Shown one piece after another: positions 10,961 through 23,589 of a stretch of 64,000 nt of DNA (the stretch's first letter is position 1; the number at the start of each line of letters is the position of its first letter). Source of the DNA: Nephrocerus scutellatus (taxonomy: Eukaryota > Arthropoda > Insecta > Diptera > Pipunculidae); assembly GCA_947095585.1 (NCBI GenBank), contig OX352764.1, positions 74,510,816-74,574,815 of the forward strand, in the 5' to 3' direction. Below the pieces are notes generated by a model. It made no database searches and had not been told where the DNA came from. It was given only the letters and a program-made list of their open reading frames with translations. Made by a program: the position numbers and the translations under genes.

Positions 10961-11346
10961 GAATCCGAATAAGGAGTTTGAATGTCAAAACCAGCCAAAC
11001 AGCAGGTTTCCAAAATACAAAGAAGGAATTCGACAGTGCAATTGTTAGCCGTATTTTATTGCCGAGGAACAACAACAATTGCACTGTCGAATTCCTTCAT
11101 TGGAATTGTGAAAACCTGCTGATTGGCTCGTTTTGACATTCGCATTCCGAAATCGCTCGGCAAATAAAATGCAGCTGTAGTTATAATTCCTTAATCCACG
11201 GCAATTAAAGGCATATTTTCCGAATAAGGAATTCTAATGTCAAAACCAGCAAAACAGCCGGTTTTGAAATTCCAAAGAAGGAATTCGACAGTGCAATTGT
11301 GTTTAATTCCTAATTCCTCGGCAATAAAATACTGCTAAAATACGGC
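10961..11346. repeat. Palindromic MITE cluster upstream of MetAP2
   Basis: Three copies of one arm are present: 10961-11045 (+), 11075-11150 (-) and 11217-11346 (+). The first two face each other; 11023-11045 and 11075-11097 are perfect reverse complements (23 bases, 29-base loop). Shared blocks include AATGTCAAAACCAGC, GAATTCGACAGTGCAATTG and CGGCAATAAAAT. No coding capacity is visible. It lies about 290 bp upstream of the MetAP2 start codon. Confidence 0.85.
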
Positions 11347-11638
11347 ATTAATTCAAATAGAACGTGCTGCACTCATTGATATCCAAAACTCAAACTAAAC
11401 TATATCTATGAATATGAATTTGACAGCCAGTTGTCAGTGAACGAATGAGCCTAGATGATTAGTGTTTAACTCGGCTAATCGTAAATCGTATAAAGTAAAG
11501 GTATAACTGACTGCAAAGTGCAAACTTGTTAACTTGCAAGTTGCAACAACCAAGAAGAACAAATTCATTCATTTCATTTAAAAATAAAATAATCGAAATT
11601 CGTAACGAAATAAGCGGAATATTATTTAATAAATAAAA
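11347..11638 (+). promoter_or_regulatory. MetAP2 upstream region / probable 5' UTR
   Basis: This AT-rich stretch separates the MITE cluster from the MetAP2 ATG, so promoter and 5' UTR are expected here or in the MITEs themselves. AAAAATG around 11639 gives an A-rich context normal for fly starts. I cannot place a transcription start; no clear TATA box is evident. Confidence 0.4.
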
Positions 11639-13388
<1,750 letters not shown>

Positions 13389-13857
13389 TATCATGCGCTT
13401 GGTAAAAGAAAGAAAAGATGATAAATCATCCATCGTGCAACAGAAGTTTCATAGAAACCTATTAACATTGAAATATTAAACATTTTGAATACGACTCCAA
13501 ACTTATACATACAATGTAGAACACATTTGTCTATATGTGTAATTATTATGATGAAAAATATGTTGAAATATATAAATATGCAACTTTTTATACACGTGGC
13601 ATTAACTTTATCGAAGTATGGGGAAAATTCTCTTAAATGTATTTTTAAATAATGCGCAATTTTCAGGCTTGGTATCCAGTTACATTGTAGTAACAAAAAC
13701 TCGACCCATTTTAAAGTAAGTTGTTGCTTCTAAAATTTCTTATTCTACTATTTATGTTGCTTATTTTCGAATGCATGCAAGGTTCAAATGAAAGTTAAAA
13801 GTCAACCAAAGAAACATGGAAGTTTAGTAAAAGTATACAATTATGTATATGATATTT

Positions 13858-13863
13858 AATAAA
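13858..13863 (+). promoter_or_regulatory. Candidate polyadenylation signal for MetAP2
   Basis: AATAAA lies 470 bases after the stop codon, followed about 10 bases later by a run of A and later T/G-rich sequence. The 3' UTR end is inference; nearer ATTAAA-type hexamers (around 13477) could be used instead. Confidence 0.4.
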
Positions 13864-14686
13864 GGTTGCATGCAGTAAAAAAAAAACTTTTGTTGGATTG
13901 CGTAAAAAAAAAATTCTAATACAAATATTTCAACTGTACAGGCAGATGCGTTAATCCGTTTTTAAAAAAATTTTGATTCATATAGATACACGCTACAAAT
14001 AGCTACGAATCTTAAGTAGTAGGAATGTCGGTCAATATCTTATGTCTTTTATGAACAGTCTTTCCTGACTGTTATAACGACTGTATTTTTATTTTCATTT
14101 ATATTTTCCATGCGAATGATTATTAACATTAGCTATCATGATTTCGTTAGGCAATTTGCTATATTTTTAGTTCTTCATTGGCAGTAAAAAGTACTTCTTG
14201 TTTGTCTTTTTTCCACCATCATGTGACTAAAAAGTTACAGTGTCGATTTTAAAAGTCTACAATTATGTCGAGTTAAATGGTACAACTCGCGATCGATTGT
14301 AGAGCCAGAAACTCAGTAAAATTTATTGCCACCCATGCACGCAAAAATACAAATTGCCTAAATTTATGCAATGTTTTTTGTGAGTGAATCTGAATGAAGC
14401 TGTCAAATAAAGATTGCTGTATTCCATTATAAACCTACAACTACTCACGACAATTATGTCTTCCTCTCTATGACGATTGGTTCAACGCACCGAAAGGACT
14501 CCAGTGTTTCTCACACTGGTCCAAGGATCGTCAACCCAGCAATAGGTTTAACAGACCTGGAGCTGTTACAACAACACCAATTCTGTCTTTTTGCAGTTAC
14601 TTTAGACCTTGCTTGTGATTAGCTACTACTTTGCTGCTCAAATATAAGACCATATAAATTCTATTCTTTAAATATTCCCACTCTGT
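13864..14686. other. Unassigned intergenic stretch
   Basis: AT-rich sequence after MetAP2 with no open frame of note and no repeat I recognise from elsewhere in the window. Confidence 0.5.
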
Positions 14687-14940
14687 GGGCGCCGTGGCTC
14701 AGTGGAAATGAGCATGGCTACTGAGCAGGGAATTCGTGGTTCGAATCCCAGTAACAGCAAAAGTATTTTTCACCGAATCCCACCTCTCGAGAATGGATGA
14801 CAAACGTTCCGAGAGTAATAACTTGTCACGGAAAGTTTCTCAATTCGCCGTGTGTGCAAATATATACATGCTCAACACGAATAATTGCGAAAAGCTAGGA
14901 CTTATACCGCAATGGTCTGTTGCTCCGAATATTATGCGAA
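14687..14940 (+). mobile_element. tRNA-derived SINE, near full length
   Basis: It has an RNA polymerase III A-box (TGGCTCAGTGG, 14695-14705) and B-box (GGTTCGAATCC, 14738-14748) at tRNA spacing. The acceptor and T stems do not pair properly, so it is not a working tRNA. A body follows (GACAAACGTTCCGAGAGTAA; GCGAAAAGCTAGGACTTATA), ending at GCTCCGAATATTAT. Head and body recur separately at 30068-30158 (-), 27735-27815 (-) and 46091-46119, which supports a family rather than a chance match. Confidence 0.8.
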
Positions 14941-15200
14941 ACGTGGAAAGTCACTGAGTCAACTGCGACGTGCCTCCAAGTCTTCGTCAACAAGTGCTTA
15001 AGGCGGATACTAAGAATAAGATGGCCGGACTTTACCACCAATCAAGACTTGTGGAGAGTAACGCAGCAGGAAGCAATCGCGATCACCATCAGACGACGAA
15101 AATGGAGCTGGATTGGCTACACTTTGAGAAAGCCAGCCAGTTTTGTTACCAAAACAAGAGATTCTCAAACTTTGGTAACAAAACAAGAGAGATATGATTT
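14936..15200 (+). mobile_element. RTE-like LINE 3' fragment
   Basis: The frame gives ETWKVTESTATCLQVFVNKC, LRRILRIRWPDFTTNQDLW and RRRKWSWIGYTLRKP. This matches the post-RT tail of the full-length LINE at 15761-18844 (TWKVTATITKRLQTFVNRC, RRKWQWIGHTLRKG) but is clearly a different, diverged copy. It begins exactly where the SINE ends, so either the SINE inserted at a LINE edge or the SINE's 3' end is LINE-derived. Only the tail remains. Confidence 0.8.
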
Positions 15201-15224
15201 CGTTGTCACACAATTGACATTAAT

Positions 15225-15425
15225 GCTTGATTACATTTAGACCGTGCGAGAAAAAATTAGCAGGACATGTATAGTGAAATTGAAATTGTGCTAAGCCAGA
15301 AGAGATTGACACTACAAGAATGTTATAGTTATTTTATATTAACATGGAAAATTTTGTCTATATTATTATGGTAACAATAAAAAATATACATCTCTCGTCT
15401 GGCTAACCACAATTTCAATTTAAAA
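15225..15425. repeat. Foldback repeat, both arms
   Basis: 15225-15335 (reversed) and 15345-15425 (direct) both match 3880-4020, so the two arms form an imperfect inverted repeat. Shared blocks are TTTTTTCTCGCACGG, GGCTAACCAC and CAATTTCAATTT. No coding content. Confidence 0.55.
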
Positions 15426-15760
15426 GCTGTCGCAAAATGCGAGGCGGAAAGTGAAAAGTGACAAATGAGTTCGTATACGTACGAGGTGTATAGCATTTAA
15501 TTTTATTGTTGTGTGATGCGTTTTCGTTCTTTTTGTAGTGTAACTTTAATAACAGAATCTAGTACAGAAATGCAGGGGATCTGCATTGTGATTGATCGGG
15601 AAACTACTGACTGCTCAAAACTTGGTTTGGGCCAGTAGCGTAACAATCAAGTTCGTGATGTAGTGCTTGCTCTACCTCCTCGTGGTGGTCCCCGGGCAAC
15701 TATGTGTATAAATCCTTATACATGTAGGCAAGTGCGAACGGTCTAGCGTTTCTAGTCTAG
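15426..15760 (+). other. Leader / 5' flank of the RTE-like LINE
   Basis: No gene is seen. The stretch ends at an in-frame TAG (15758-15760), after which the LINE frame is open. It is likely LINE 5' UTR at least from about 15600, but no boundary or target duplication could be fixed. Confidence 0.4.
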
Positions 15761-18700
15761 GTAACGTGGGCTAGCACCCTGCGGTACCGAAAAATACCCG
15801 CTACTGAAACTGACACAACGCCTCGGATAAGTAATAATCGAATAAGGACGACTTTTGGCTATTGTACCCGGACTAAGATTGGTTTCTGGAATGTGAGGAC
15901 GCTCCTTGACTCTGGGAGTGAAGGACCTCATAATGCCAGATTTCTTCAACTGGAACGTGAGTTTCTTCGATATAATTTGGACATACTGGGAGTGAGTGAA
16001 GTAAGATGGTTCGACGCGGGAGAGTACCAATCCCCAACGTGTAACACTGTGCTACTCTACTCTGGCAAACCCTCCGGCAGTACTCGTGAATCTGGAGTGG
16101 GTCTGCTGCTAACGCCAACAGCACGTAGAGGCCTAATTTCCTGGCACCCGCATAGTGATAGGATCATATCGGCCAGATTTCGGACTAGAGTACGGCGTGT
16201 CACGATCATACAGTGCTACGCCCCAACGAATCCCTCGACTGAGGATGAAAAGGACAACTTCTACAATCAACTAAACGCTGTATTCAACGCAACGCCGAAC
16301 GGAGATATCGTCATCGTGATGGGGGATTTGAATGCCAAGGTTGGCAACGACAATGAAGGACTCAAGCATGTGATTGGGAAGCACGGCCTCGGCGAACGAA
16401 ATGACAATGGTGAAAGATTTGTTGATTTCTGCAACACCAACAACCTTGTTATAGGAGGCACCATGTTTGAGCATAAGACTTGCCACAAGGTCAGCTGGGT
16501 GTCAACTGACAGGCAATCATCATCCAACCAAATCGACCATGTGGCGATCAGCACACGTTTTAGGAGCTGTCTGTTAGACGTCCGAAACAGACGAGGAGCC
16601 GACATGGGTATGGTACGTGATCATCACCTTATGGTAGCTACTGTCCAGTTACGTACTGCATCAGTTCATAGAATCCGCAATATCATCCGAATGCCTAGGT
16701 ATAACATCGACCGGCTAAAGATCCCCTCAGTACGCCAACAATTAAGGGATCATTTATCGCAAGGAGTGGAAGCAATCAGCAGCTCACTGCCGACAACCAT
16801 CCAGGAACATTGGAAGGCTGTGAAAAATGTTTTCACATCTGGAGCGGAAAGTATTGTTGGTAGAAGCCAGGCAAGGCACAGCACGTGGCTTACCGAAGAT
16901 ACCTGGAGGCGGATTGAAGAACGTAAACTACTTAAAGCTCGTATTGTAGATATCCCAGCAGCAGCGAGGAGCGAGCTAGAGTCCATGTATCGAAGAAAAA
17001 TGAGAGAAGTGCAGCGTAGTGTAAGACGTGACAAGCGTAACTATATTAACAACCTGGCCTCAGAAGCAGAGGAAGCAGCGAGCCGGTGCGATAGCAGAAC
17101 CGTTTACAGAATCACCAAAGAGCTGACAGGTGGTCACCGCTCTAGCCAACATCCGGTGAAAGGCCTAGATGGTACCGTACTCGTTTCAGATGAGGATCAG
17201 CTCAAGCGATGGAAGGAGCATTTCTCTACGGTCCTTAACCGTGTATTTGCTAACGATATGCACCTAAATCAAGCGGAAATGCCGGAAGTAACAATTTCCC
17301 GAATTCGCACCTCAACTCCCAGTAAAGACGAGATCGCTACCGCGATTAACGCACTAAAGAACAACAAGTCGGTAGGACCAGATGGTATACCCGCAGAGCT
17401 TCTGCGTGCAGCTCCAACGACATCAGCAGAGCTTTTATATCCTCTTGTAGAGAGAGCTTGGGAGGTAGAAAGTTTCCCCGAAGAGTGGAAGAAGGGAATG
17501 ATTGTCAAGGTCCCTAAAAAAGGTAGTCTTATGGAGTGCGAAAACTGGAGAGGCATTTGCGTTCTCCCTGCAGTTGCAAAAGTAATAGCCAAAGTAGTAC
17601 TTGAACGTATTAAGGAACATCTGGAAGATACACTCGATGCCGAACAAGCAGGTTTCCACACTGGATCCTCCTGTGTAGACCACATAAACACCCTGCGGAT
17701 CATTATTGAACAGTGCGTTGAATTCCGGTCAACACTGCACCTGCTGTTCATCGATTTTGAGAAGGCGTTTGACAGTGTCAACAGACAGTTTATCTGGCTC
17801 GCCTTGCGCAGGAGAGGTATACCCGATAAACTAATAGCTATTATTAAAGCAACCTATGATGGCTCTAAATGTCATGTGCTGCATAGAGGAAAGCTGTCAG
17901 AGGAATTCGAGATCCTAAGTGGGGTACGACAAGGTTGCATTCTATCGCCGATACTTTTTTTGTTGGTGATTAGCGATGTACTTCGCGCAGCTTTATCTAC
18001 TGGAAACGGAGGAATTCGTTGGACTCTTACATCTCAACTCAAACATCTGGATTACGCTGACGACGTTTGTTTACTCTCACATAGAATTATGGAGCTGCAC
18101 CAAATGACAACAAATGTGGAGAGGGAGGCAAATGTTGCGGGTTTGAAGATTAATACTGCCAAAACCAAAATCATCAACCTCGGCACTAACTCAGTTACTC
18201 ATGTTAACATTGCTGGACAGCCGGTAGAGAGAGTAGAGAGTTTCCAATATCTTGGGAGTATTGTCTCGACCGAAGGTGGAACCGAACAGGACATTGCCAA
18301 CCGAATCGGCAAAGCAAAATCGGTGTTTGGAATTATGTCCATGATATGGCGAAGCAATGCGATCAGCTTAAACACCAAGCTGCGACTGTTCCGCTCAAAT
18401 GTTGAATCTGTGCTGTTGTATGGGTGCAGCACTTGGAAGGTGACCGCTACTATCACAAAAAGATTACAAACATTTGTAAATAGGTGCCTACGGAACATCT
18501 TAAGGGTTTTCTGGCCTAACCGTATCTCTAACGAACATCTTTACCAGAGAACGGGTCAGGAACCAATAGGCACAACCATCCAACGACGGAAGTGGCAGTG
18601 GATTGGTCATACACTCCGAAAAGGCGACAGTTCCATAGCAAACTACGCAATGCAATGGAACCCGTTATCTCAGGATGGTAGAAGAACGGGTCGTCCGAGA

Positions 18701-18844
18701 AATACATGGCGCAGAACAGTTGAGGAGGAGGCACGGCAATTGGGGAAGAGTTGGAGAGAGCTGAAGCTCATTGCCAGGAACCGCACGCGATGGCGCGTAG
18801 GCGTAGTAGAGGCCCTAGGACCCATAAGGGGATACAGGACATAA
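15761..18844 (+). CDS. RTE-like LINE polyprotein (endonuclease + reverse transcriptase), uninterrupted
   Basis: One open frame of 1027 codons runs from after TAG 15758 to TAA 18842-18844 with no break. No ATG lies before the endonuclease, so the start is unknown; the domain begins at IGFWNVRTLL (about 15878). Endonuclease motifs follow: GVSEVRW (catalytic Glu), QCYAPTNPS, VIVMGDLNAKVG (Asp/Asn), NQIDHVAIS and RDHHLMVA (His). RT motifs are GPDGIPAELL, HLLFIDFEKAFDSVN (first catalytic Asp), GVRQGCILSPILF, LDYADDVCLL (YADD box) and ESFQYLGSIV. The tail has RRKWQWIGHTLRKG, TGRPRNTWRRTVEEE and NRTRWRVGVVEALG. Length and single-ORF layout fit the RTE clade. All expected catalytic residues appear present, so it may be young or active. 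It ends in a short GAAGAAG-type 3' end. Confidence 0.9.
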   Translation, partial: VTWASTLRYRKIPATETDTTPRISNNRIRTTFGYCTRTKIGFWNVRTLLDSGSEGPHNARFLQLEREFLRYNLDILGVSEVRWFDAGEYQSPTCNTVLLYSGKPSGSTRESGVGLLLTPTARRGLISWHPHSDRIISARFRTRVRRVTIIQCYAPTNPSTEDEKDNFYNQLNAVFNATPNGDIVIVMGDLNAKVGNDNEGLKHVIGKHGLGERNDNGERFVDFCNTNNLVIGGTMFEHKTCHKVSWVSTDRQSSSNQIDHVAISTRFRSCLLDVRNRRGADMGMVRDHHLMVATVQLRTASVHRIRNIIRMPRYNIDRLKIPSVRQQLRDHLSQGVEAISSSLPTTIQEHWKAVKNVFTSGAESIVGRSQARHSTWLTEDTWRRIEERKLLKARIVDIPAAARSELESMYRRKMREVQRSVRRDKRNYINNLASEAEEAASRCDSRTVYRITKELTGGHRSSQHPVKGLDGTVLVSDEDQLKRWKEHFSTVLNRVFANDMHLNQAEMPEVTISRIRTSTPSKDEIATAINALKNNKSVGPDGIPAELLRAAPTTSAELLYPLVERAWEVESFPEEWKKGMIVKVPKKGSLMECENWRGICVLPAVAKVIAKVVLERIKEHLEDTLDAEQAGFHTGSSCVDHINTLRIIIEQCVEFRSTLHLLFIDFEKAFDSVNRQFIWLALRRRGIPDKLIAIIKATYDGSKCHVLHRGKLSEEFEILSGVRQGCILSPILFLLVISDVLRAALSTGNGGIRWTLTSQLKHLDYADDVCLLSHRIMELHQMTTNVEREANVAGLKINTAKTKIINLGTNSVTHVNIAGQPVERVESFQYLGSIVSTEGGTEQDIANRIGKAKSVFGIMSMIWRSNAISLNTKLRLFRSNVESVLLYGCSTWKVTATITKRLQTFVNRCLRNILRVFWPNRISNEHLYQRTGQEPIGTTIQRRKWQWIGHTLRKGDSSIANYAMQWNPLSQDGRRTGRPRNTWRRTVEEEARQLGKSWRELKLIARNRTRWRVGVVEALGPIRGYRT

Positions 18845-18857
18845 AGAAGAAGTACAG

Positions 18858-19254
18858 AAACACAAACACGCTTCAGCTTCGTCTTCGCTGCGTTACGATG
18901 CAGCCGCTTTGAATTTGCTTTGAATGACTTTTCTCTCTATGGCATTATGCCTGAAACACAAACACGCTTGAACTTCGGCTTCGCCTGACGTTTACGAGTT
19001 CAGCCATACGATTTCAATGCTTCCTATCACAATGTAGCTTCGGCTTCAACGTTTCGTTTGGCAATCATAAAGAAAAACGTAATGCTACGTAACGAAGCTA
19101 CAAACGGAAGCTCTAGTTCAAAAGTGCTGAACATTTGCTTTGTCTGACAGTTCAAAGCAGAGAACTGTGGCAGAACTCTCATTTGGAAATGTTATATAGA
19201 GAAAAGTCATTCAAAGCCGAAGCTGAAGCGTGTTTGTGTTTTAGGCATAAATGT
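18858..19254. repeat. Foldback/MITE repeat with inverted arms
   Basis: 18858-18955 matches 2282-2379 in reverse, and 19066-19254 matches 2171-2380 directly, so the arms face each other. An inner inverted repeat joins ATTATGCCTGAAACAC (about 18944) to GTGTTTTAGGCATAAAT (about 19240). It lies between the LINE 3' end and the gypsy LTR. Confidence 0.65.
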
Positions 19255-19308
19255 TAACAGCTTCTTGCAAACTAATCACATGCTCGGGACCAGTGCTGCT
19301 GTACATGC

Positions 19309-19482
19309 TGTTGTAACTCGGTAGTAATACGTATGAGGTACAAACTAAATGATATTTTATTAGAACTTAACTCTATGAAATATAAATCAAGACTGAAGGT
19401 TAAGACTTTATTTGATGAGAGGCAAATAAAAGAAAGAGAGAGATAGAATAAAAGTAGACGAATAAAGATCTGGTTCTCCACA
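19309..19482 (-). repeat. Ty3/gypsy 3' LTR (minus-strand element)
   Basis: It matches 23590-23777: on the minus strand both begin TGTGGAGAA and end CGAGTTATAACA or CGAGTTACAACA (TG...CA). A purine-rich tract, AAATGGGAAAAG, directly precedes it on the minus strand, as expected for the polypurine tract. At 174 bp it is shorter than the partner LTR. Confidence 0.9.
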
Positions 19483-22400
19483 CTTTTCCCATTTAAAATC
19501 TGATGAAGTCTTCCAAATATCGTGTTAGAATGCTAGCATTAGCTCGTTCGGTTAGTACAGGAGCTGGTTCCTCTTGAACTTCTTCCTGTGCATCTACAAA
19601 CTCGTCACTTTCGTTCAAGTTGTTGTCAATTGATTGATTGTTTTCTTCATCTCGTATGTCTTGAATTCGTGGCATGATAAACGGTACAATTTCTGTAATG
19701 TCGTCGTCGAACTCTGATACTTCTAACAATTCATTAAGCATGTTTTTGGAATAGCGGGTCTTCAACTGGTTTTAATGATTCGCTCTCCTGAAGTAGTTTC
19801 GACTACAAAACTCTTCCAATTCTTTCAACGATTTTTGCTGGAGCCCATTCCATTCCATTTTTCGTTTGATTCTTGTAACTTGTAAAAGACTTCATTATTG
19901 GCTTCAAATTCTCTCCAATTCGCACCATGATGCTTGTTTAATTGAGGTTCCATTTTCTTTTTTTCGTTGCTGGAATTTGATTTGCTTTTTTGGACATGAG
20001 CAAATCCAAGGATGTTTTCGTCTTTCGATTGTTAAGCAACTCTGATTGAGACTTCATGCCTAAATTACGTGATGGTGTTCGACGATAGTTGAACAGGAAC
20101 TTTCACAGCTTCTGGACGACGTTTCCTTTTTCCTTCTTTAAACCTATTTTTACTAGATCAACGAATCGCTCGGCAAGACCATTCGACTGAGGACTGTAAG
20201 GCGCGGTTCTGATATGCTCAGTTCTATTTGACTTGCAGAAATCTTTGAATTCTTGTAACGTGAATTGTGCACTAATGTCCGATACTATTGTTTTGCAGAC
20301 ATCTAAGCGGGAGAAAACATCGCGTTTAGCTATTCGATTGTTTTTGCTGAGGTTGTTGATTTGGTTCTGGAGACTTCAGGCCATTTGCTGTAGGCAAGGA
20401 CGATTAAAAAGAATAAGTCTCCATTTACTGGTTCAGCGTAGTCAATGTGAATTGGTGACCATGGTTCATTCGGAATCTGCCAAGGTTTTAAGTCACATTT
20501 GATCGGCGATTTTCTGGAAAGAGCACAAGATTCGCAAGTTCTGACTTTCTCGATATCTTTGTTGATCGATGGCCAGAAAACTTTATCTTGAGCGAGGAGT
20601 TTCATGCGAATTTCGCCTGGATGGCCCTCGGGGAACTCTTCCAAAATTTTCTCGCGATATTTTGATGGAACCACGAGTCGCTCGTTGTAGAAAATACAAC
20701 CACGGATTTGCGAAAGGTAGTTTCGGACCATGAAGCAATCTCTGATTGCGTTTATTTTTATATGTTTTGCTTGAGATGGCTAAGAATTTGTGCTAATCAT
20801 TTTTGCAACCTTGCTGAGGGCATTGAGTTTTGGCTTCTCTGATGTACTCAATGTTGACTGGCAGTGTTTTTGCGATTTTCAGCATGTTGCAGCATATGTA
20901 TATGCTGTCTTGACTGATGCAATTACGATTTCCTCCCTTGGCTGTAGCATGCTTTTGAAGAGTGTTGACAAGACCTCTGTTTAACCGAATTCGTCAGTTT
21001 TCATGTATTTGATTGTGAAATCATAGGCCATCACTGTGAGAGCGTAATGTTGGAGCCGATTGGCCGTATATGCTGGAATTACGCCTTTCTTGCCAAATAT
21101 CGCTATTAAGGGTTTGTTGTCAATCTGGATCTCGAATTTTCTGTCGTAAATGTAGCTGTGTGCTTTCTTCAGACCGAACACAAGAGCGCGAGCTTCCTTC
21201 TGTATTTGAGGCTAATTTCTTTCTGCAGCGTTGAGTGTGGCTAAATAGTGCATGATAGGATGCAAAGTACCATTGTCAAATTCCTGCATCACCACTGCTT
21301 ACATACGTAATCTGATGCGTCGGTTGCCAAAACAATTTTCTTCTTAGGATTGTAGTGTACCAAACTTAGTTCGTTGCTCAAAATGTTTTGAGGTCGATGA
21401 AAGCCTTCTCGTGCTTATCTGTCCATACGAATTCTATATCTTTCTTGTCAATGATGTGACCACAAAACTCAACACTTTTCTAACAGAGCTCGCATTTTTC
21501 TAACTGTAGCTTGAAACCGTATTCTCTGATGCGCTCCATGGCTTTAAAGAGCTGCTGCTCGTGATCTTGTTCGTCGACTCCAGCAATGACAATGTCGTCG
21601 ATGAAAACGTGAGCTGTGATGCCAGCGAGCATTGTGTTGACTATTTTCTGCCAGGAGCTGTCTTCACACCTTATTGCAGTCGGTTGAAGTTGAATAGGCC
21701 GATGTGTGTGTTAATGGTCATCAGTTTTTTGGCTTGTTCATCGTTTTCGACTTGAAAATATGAATCGCTGAGGTCAATTTTGCTGAACACTCTTTTGCCT
21801 GCCAAGATTGCGAAAATTTCTTCTGATGTTGGCAATGGATACTGATTTGGACCGAGATTGCTGATGAGTTCTGATGAGTAATCACCACATATTCGAATCT
21901 TGCCATTTTTCTTCTCAACTGCCACAATCGGAGCTGCTGATTCGGAGTAAGAGACAGGTGATAAAACTCCGAGATGTTGAAGTCGTTCAAATTCTGCTTG
22001 TACCGCCGGAGCTACGGCATGAGGTACTGGTCGAGCATTGCGGAAAACTGGTCTTGCTTCTGGCTTCAGTGTCATGGAAGCTTTGACTTTTGTGCAGCAT
22101 CCGAGACATTCCGAGAAAACTTCAGGAAAAGGTTTTCTTATTTTGCTTGTCAAGTTATCGTCGTGATTGATGCTGTTCATGGACACCATGTTGAGGGGAA
22201 CTGCCCACAACTTGAAAGCGTTTAACCAAGGAATTCCGAATAGGTTAATTTCTTGATTGTCTATATAGCACTCAGCGTACTCTTCAACTCCCTTCAACTT
22301 GATGACATGGTTTTCAGATACTCTGGAGGGCTGATTTTCCAAGGCGGCTCCAGTTTCTTTTCGAGATGATCGTTATGTCTGTAGCTGTGTCGAGTTGTAG

Positions 22401-22560
22401 CTTTACATTGGCGCCGTTGATCTTTGGTTCAACAAACTTGCGTTGCGCGGCATTGTTGACTTCGCTGACTTGATGGCTTCTTGAGCATTTTTGTTGGCTC
22501 TGTCTACCTGTTGCTACATAAATCTTTATAACTTTGACAGTGACCAGCTTTATGATTCAA
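19483..22560 (-). pseudogene. Ty3/gypsy pol (protease, RT, RNase H, integrase), broken
   Basis: On the minus strand the order is standard. Protease: LQLDTATDITIIS near 22400. RT: RPVFRNARPVPHAVAPAVQ, AAPIVAVEKKNGKIRICGDY, VFSKIDLSDSYFQVENDEQA and a diverged FIDD box near 21600. RNase H: ARALVFGLKKAHSYIYDRKF at about 21180. Integrase: HPGEIRMKLLAQDKVFWPSI, CESCALSRKSP and PWSPIHIDYAEP, then TAPYSPQSNGLAERFVD near 20200. Frames shift several times and stops occur, so no active polyprotein. The affinity is with gypsy elements lacking env; no env frame is seen. Confidence 0.9.
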
Positions 22561-23526
22561 TCTCTTGCTTTTTCGCAAGTCTTCGCTTTGTAAGGACAAC
22601 TGAATACTCGGTGCTGATCACCGCACGCTAAACAGGTTTGAGCTTTCTTTTGAAAAGGGCTAGTTCTGTCAGATTATGCTTTCTTTTTCTGCTGGACCGC
22701 TTTGACTTCGAACTCTTCGACGACTTTGGTTTTGTCGCGCTTCAGGCAAACGGTTCTGTCTGCTTCGTTAACCAGATCCTGAAGCGTAGATTATTTGAAC
22801 ACTTTGATTTGTTGAGGATCGATGGGAGCTCAAGTTGTGCATACTGCACGTCGACTTTGGCGAGTAGCTTTTCAAGGATCAACGAATCGTTTTTATACTT
22901 CAGTCCACTGATGAACAACAAAAAACTTGAAAAGTCATCTGGTGTGCAGTTTTTGATGTCAAACTTTTCAGCGTGTTTGGTTGATTCGTGTTGCATAGAC
23001 TGAATAAGCTTCTTTATCGGCCTTTTTTTATCTCGAAGCATTTGTGTCGGAGTGCGAATCTTGTTTCACGATATCCGAATAGTATCTTTAGTTTTGAAAT
23101 AACTTCGTCGAAATCCAGCTCCGTAGGCTTTTTTGGTAGTATGTGATCAGCAAAGGTTTGACAGTTTGATAGTAAAAACTTGTTGAGCACAAACTGGATC
23201 TTCATTTTTGGCGTTAGTTCAGCTGGCAAGTACGTTTCGTATCTACTGAACCACGTCTCGAATATTCTGTTCTCTTTCGGATTCGGAGTTCGAATGAACT
23301 GTGTGATTAATTTAGCAGCTTCATTGATCTTGCGTTGATTCAAATCGATTACAGCTTCATGTTGTAATTCGCCAGCTTGGCCTAAATGTTGACCTGCGAG
23401 AAGTTGCATTATTTGAGTAATTTGAGCTATTTGCTGGGCTCGAATTTCTCGTGCGTCCTTGACATCTTCTGCTTGTTGCTGCAATTGTTGCAGCATAAGC
23501 TTCATAAATTTCTCCATGTCGGACAT
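22561..23526 (-). pseudogene. Ty3/gypsy gag, one or more frameshifts
   Basis: ATG at 23526 (minus) opens MSDMEKFMKLMLQQLQQQAE, a Gln-rich coiled-coil-like N-terminus. RTPNPKENRIFETWFSRYET and DHILPKKPTELDFDEVISKL, gag-core-like blocks, follow. A frameshift near 23030 leads to FLLFISGLKYKNDSLILEKL, and a CCHC-like zinc knuckle (CFACGDQHRVFSCPYKAKTC) lies near 22600. It sits just after the 5' LTR. The leader TGGCGACG next to the LTR could be a tRNA primer site (inference). Confidence 0.8.
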
Positions 23527-23589
23527 ATTTAGGTTATGCATGTGAATCTCGAAAAAAAAATATAAGTTCCTTAAAATTCTCGTCGCCAC

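Noticed and set aside
14687..14760. Possible functional tRNA gene with A- and B-box
   Set aside because: Acceptor and T stems do not pair and a SINE body follows; partial copies recur elsewhere.
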